This document shows, in pieces, positions 59,329 through 64,000 of a stretch of DNA of 64,000 nucleotides. The notes under the pieces were generated by a model, which saw nothing but the letters and a program-made list of their open reading frames with translations, searched no databases and was not told the DNA's origin. Positions within the stretch are counted from its first letter, which is position 1, and each line of letters starts with the position of its first letter. This stretch comes from Owenia fusiformis (taxonomy: Eukaryota; Annelida; Polychaeta; Sabellida; Oweniidae): NCBI GenBank assembly GCA_903813345.2, contig CAIIXF020000009.1, positions 13,654,347 to 13,718,346 of the forward strand, read 5' to 3'. A program made the translations under genes and the position numbers.

Positions 59329-61642
59329 TTCATACCTTCTCACGTATTGTATACGCGGAGAATCTACAAGAGCTGACACAATTTTGAACTTGACATGGAA
59401 TGAGTGGTACATTAATTATTAATTATTCCTCATTGATAAGTAATTATCAATTCCAGGAAACAAAGCTTTTCGGCAGGAATATCAGCTGAAACAGACGAAC
59501 AAGATTGGTTGATGCCCTGGCCAGACTGGTGGATGACAGGCTTTATAATTACTCGATTCCTCACAGACGCGGGGAGTAAGTCACCTCCAATTTCCACTAT
59601 TTTACCAGGTATATTAAGAGAGGGGGTGACTTCCGTTTGATTTGAATATTAACAACAAATATGATTTGGGTAGAGACTAGGTCAAAAGAAAGATGGCAGT
59701 TAGTGGTATGGAATATAGGTGATACAAATGGAGATTTTTGTACCTAAATTGCCCAATTTAGGGAGAAGCAGATTTTGGACCCTAACTGTTTTTGGACCTT
59801 AACCTTTTTGAGCCCCCAGATCCACCAGTGCATTTATCAGATTGCGAATCTGGAAATCGAGAGATAGGCCTAAGAGGCAAAAACATGAACTTTTTGGACT
59901 CCATGAACGATTCAGCCCAACTCTTTGGCCCCCGCTTTGGTCGCCTCCAAATAATATTGTTGACGTTGAGTCAGTTTACTTTATTCTTGAAACCTGATTT
60001 TTTAAAAAATGTTCATTATACTAGTACCCAAGAAAAAAACGTGGTCCAAAATTTAGAATAATGTCATTCCTCGTACTATTGAGTGTTTACTTCTTGGAAT
60101 TGAAATATTCATGGCAAACACGTGTTAATTAGCAATATTTAGATTTTTGAAAATAAATTGTGTAAGAAACGTGCATATTCCATAATATACATATCTTAAT
60201 CGGGCACCCGCCCTTAAGGCCCCTAAGGATTCCGATTTTACAAATAAGATTGCTATTTGGTAATATTTTAACATTCGCCCCATTATGCATGTATATTGGT
60301 CCTGAATCTCATTTAGGGAGAGGTTAATATAGTTTTGTCCTTGTAACCCTGAGTTCGGATGATGTCCTGACTCTGATAGGCTTTTATCTTATCTTCGTAT
60401 GAAGCAATGTGTTTTAAAAAAAATTATAATCCGTGTCCAAGTTGACATTTGAAATTGTAGTCGAATTCAGAAACTACTCGAGAAACTATACGGTGTACAG
60501 ATTGTGTGCGAACGGTACAAACGACCATTCATATTGAATTTGAAGTAGAGTCGAATTTTTGTAAAGATTTTAGTGTTCTTATTCAAAGTTTCCATTTATA
60601 AGCAAAATGCCCGTCAACGAAGTGAGAATGTGGGCAAGACGTGTCTGCGCATAAATTTTCTCTGAAATGTCTGTTTCGACCAATACTTCCCCGGGTGAGT
60701 GATCAGCACCCACGGTGATCCACATTGAATGAGAGATAGTGATCACAGGTTTAAAAGTTAATTCATGATAATTCATTAAAATATAGGTATGGTAAACTTG
60801 GTCGTCTGAAATAGGTTACAGATTGTGCTAAAATATGACAATATGAAAAAGATCTATGTGCAATAAATATGGCATTAATCACGGCAAATCATAATTTATA
60901 CATCAAATCATATTATTGTCAATGAGTGTTACAAATTGATTTCCTCCGTGATTGACTGAATGATGGGCGGGGATAATATGAGAACGTTGAAAGGAATAGA
61001 AAAGCGTCATTGATATATTCGATTTAACAAAAAGTCCATTTAAAGCTTTCAGATTACCTGATTTAATAACAGCAGAGATTTCATGCTTTTTGACAAATTA
61101 CAGGTTCCATAGGTCATTATATCTGTTTGCCAAATTAACAAAAATTCAACGAATAGTCAGTAGGTGGAAAGCACTTTATTTTCATCGGTAGGGATCCATT
61201 GGAGAAAGGTGATGACGTATAGCTTTAGCTCCGCCTTCCAGATACTTGGTGGTCGGTAAATGAGAAGGCAAAATAGTTCGTAAGTTACAGCTTAGCTTCA
61301 GGCATATTGGTTACTAACTTAACACATGTGAAACAACATCGAATAGGACAGCAATTAGTAGGAGCTGTAAACCCCGGCAAGATAACAGAGCAGACTCTCA
61401 GAGGCGAGCACAATTAACACGATGTAAAGATAAAGAAAAATAATTTAAAGAACACGAATTTGGGATACTTAAATTAGTAGGATATAAACTATAACTTATT
61501 CTGGATTAAAATTGAAGACGCGAATGGACAGATAAGTAAAGTTCTGTATTTGACTCAATCAATACATTTACTCGGTGTTAATGAGGGGTTAATAATTAAA
61601 AACGTCTGGTAAAATATATAGGCCTATACAGACACTGCCGAT
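59329..61642. other. Netrin upstream region
   Basis: No other gene seen. It presumably holds the netrin promoter and 5' UTR. A TATA-like run (AAAATATATAGG) lies at about 61612, only about 30 bp before the ATG, probably too close to be the main promoter. A copy of the 57.0-kb dispersed repeat lies at about 59740-59820. Confidence 0.45.
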
Positions 61643-62681
61643 ATGGGTCAAAGAAAATGGAACATGCCGTTTTTGACTATAATTCTAACTTACTGTATTT
61701 GTGTTATCTCAATTGATGGATTTGAAAGTCCATTTTTGAACGCTTTTTCTTCTCAACAAAGCCCCCCGGACCCATGCTACGACGAAATTGGGGAGCCGCG
61801 AAGATGTACGCCAGATTTCGAAAATGCGGCATTTACCAAGGAGGTAGTCGCGTCCAGTACGTGTGGATCCCCTCCAAGTCGTTACTGTAAACTAAAAGCC
61901 ACCAACGACAAAGGTGGAGATGTTGTACGTAGTTGTTACGTCTGTGATGCCAACCATCCGAAGAGACGCCATCCCCCTTCATATCTCACCGACTTGAACA
62001 ATCCTAGCAATCTAACGTGCTGGATGTCGGAGCCATTTACTGCATCGCCCGAAAACGTCACCCTAAAATTGTCTCTTGGAAAGAAATATGAGTTGACTTA
62101 TGTCAGCTTGCAATTTTGTTCAGCACGACCTGACTCTATGGCGATCTACAAAAGCATAGACTATGGAAAAACATGGATTCCGTTCCAGTTCTATTCCAGT
62201 AATTGTAAAAAGATGTACCACCGCAACCCCCAGGGGAAGATCACGAAAGCCAACGAGCAAGAAGCTTTGTGTACGGACAGCTACAGTAACATTGACCCCC
62301 ACAGTCAAGGCAGAGTGGCCTACAGCACTCTTGAAGGACGGCCTTCGGCCAGTGAGTTTGACAACAGCCCCGTGCTCCAGGACTGGGTGACAGCCACTGA
62401 TGTAATGATTGTCTTCAACCGACTACACACGGATGAGAACTCTGCCGACAAGTCAAAAGAAGTGCTGGATAGTTACTATTACGCACTTTCTGACTTTGCA
62501 GTTGGGGGACGATGTAGATGCAATGGTCATGCCTCCAGATGCATCAAGAACGACAGGGACAACCGCCTCGTCTGTGACTGTAAGCACAATACCGCCGGCT
62601 ACGATTGCGAACGCTGCAAGCCATTCCACTTTGACCGTCCCTGGGCCAGAGCTACTTTAAGAGAGGCTAATGAGTGCATAG
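61643..62681 (+). CDS. NTN1: Netrin, first coding exon (laminin N-terminal domain)
   Basis: Secreted laminin-related guidance cue that acts through DCC/neogenin and UNC5 receptors. The exon encodes 346 residues plus one base: a hydrophobic signal peptide (about 8-26, after MGQRKWN), the laminin N-terminal (VI) domain ([52 protein letters not shown]) and all of the first laminin EGF module ([13 protein letters not shown] to ANECI). Two NxT sites (NLTC, NVTL) are visible. The donor ATAG|GTATGT at 62681/62682 is phase 1. Netrin-1 continues here with ACNCN, so the next exon should begin with C. The remaining EGF modules and the C345C domain are outside the window. Netrin class 1/3 is inferred from similarity; the exact paralogue is not certain. 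Confidence 0.96.
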
Positions 62682-64000
62682 GTATGTCCATTTCAATATT
62701 CACATTTATGATTAATTAATATTTAAATAAAACAATTAAACATGCATATAAACCAAGGTATGATAATCTCCTAGAACAATACCATGGATATGGTGTTTAT
62801 GTAGCGGATTATTGAAAAGAAACATACTGCCAAATATTGAATAATTTCCTGATACCGTATGGACAAACGCATTAGCTTCAAGCGCAGCATGCGTTCCACA
62901 TTTTCAAAGATGAATCCATGGTTTTAATGACGAAAACATCAAAGTGGAATAAGTTCGGAAGTTTACAAGTTTGTAATGAAATGTGCTGAAAGAACCCCTA
63001 ACTTAATGTATTTTATCTAGTATTTTATACAAACTTTAGATGACCTGAAACTGGTCTTGATAAAGCTCAAGAAAATGAAAATGGTTCCATGGAATACTCA
63101 AAAAATGAATTCGCTTGTCGAACTGCTGATGATATGTATGTCAACAAATTTCAATATATCATTTATTTGCCATCTACTTGAGGGCGTTCAATGAAATGCT
63201 ATACACGTTTTAAAACATGAAAACTTCAGATTTTTTGTTTTTACATATATTTGAAATGAAAAAAAATAGAGGCGATAGGCAATTAGTATAATATTTTGTA
63301 GGCAAAGGTTGTTCACGTAACAACGTCAATGAAAGTTCGCGTTCTCAGTTTTTAGAGCGAGGTTTTAGATCGATTCGAAAGATCGATTCGAAAGATCGTG
63401 TTTTCGTGTCACCAATCATATCAAATGGGCGCTTGCTTTAACAGGTGGTATTTCTGAGTAAAATAATGCAGTAGCACAAATGTTGGAAAGTGGCTGCGAG
63501 AACTGTGAAAACACATTGGTGAAAACATGGTCGATTTCACAACCTAATAAACTTTATAAACCAGCATTCACGATCCCTCTTAATTTGGTTAATTGTGTTT
63601 TTATAAAGAATTATCGAAATCCAGGCAATAATTCGAGGAATGATTTGATACATCATCTAAACATCAATTAATAATCGTCTGAATAATTGGCACAGTCACG
63701 TTAGGAAACATCGCATGACATTTCTTGACGGAGTTATTGAGAGCCACCAGATTGTCATTATAGTCACTTTGTATAATAATGATGAATATCAAACGCTTCA
63801 AAACAATATTGTCGTTTCATTTATTTTAACCTAAGAACGCTCTGAGACGTTATGTTAGAGCATCAGAAGAAAAGGTCGCCCTTATTCTGAACAACATAAT
63901 TAATTGTTCATAACGTTTAGATCTTATTTGACAAAATTTATATCTTCTTGAAAAGAAACAATTTAACGGTAAATAAAATAAAATAAATCACGTCTATTCA
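62682..64000 (+). other. Netrin intron 1 (partial)
   Basis: No downstream netrin exon (CNCNLHARRC-type coding) is visible up to the window end. The 63-codon open frame near 63480 has no recognised domain. Confidence 0.6.

Overview
This is a stretch of animal nuclear DNA. It is AT-rich and intron-rich, with metazoan-only genes, GT-AG introns, a metazoan-type intron-containing tRNA-Ile(UAU) and very many tandem and inverted repeats. I cannot place the phylum. The gene content is that of a bilaterian. A transposable element at 34.9-36.4 kb has the layout of the 'pearl' elements first described in bivalve molluscs (about 162-bp core repeats plus an ACGG microsatellite), which hints at a lophotrochozoan, probably a mollusc, but does not prove it.

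Layout. 1-11.8 kb: no convincing gene. It holds a 160-bp satellite, a Mutator-like foldback element with a 9-bp target duplication, a Harbinger-like MITE and other inverted-repeat elements. 11.83-21.88 kb (+): ten exons of a facilitative sugar transporter (SLC2A/GLUT); the 5' exon(s) with the start codon and first membrane helix were not found. 22.33-27.42 kb (-): complete coding sequence of CRLF3 in 8 exons (456 aa), tail-to-tail with the transporter. 31.55-53.36 kb (-): complete coding sequence of the golgin TMF1 in 23 exons (2086 aa, about twice the human length). The extra length lies in a huge acidic exon and in a 570-residue exon made largely of 15-residue repeats. 53.4-61.6 kb: intergenic, with tRNA-Ile(UAU) and several hairpin elements. 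61.64-62.68 kb (+): first coding exon of a netrin; the rest lies beyond the window.

The exon models were built by hand from splice sites and reading phase. The CRLF3 and TMF1 exon sums (1371 and 6261 nt) both divide exactly by 3 and end at the expected C-termini, which is a strong internal check. The genes are functionally unrelated neighbours (sugar import, cytokine-receptor-like factor, Golgi tether, axon guidance cue).

The most unusual signal is in the introns. At least three minisatellites, in three different genes (SLC2A, CRLF3, TMF1), abut a real 3' splice site, and their repeat unit contains a copy of that acceptor plus the first bases of the exon. The introns therefore carry arrays of decoy acceptors, apparently grown out of the intron/exon junction. 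A fourth array starts a few bases inside a 5' splice site.
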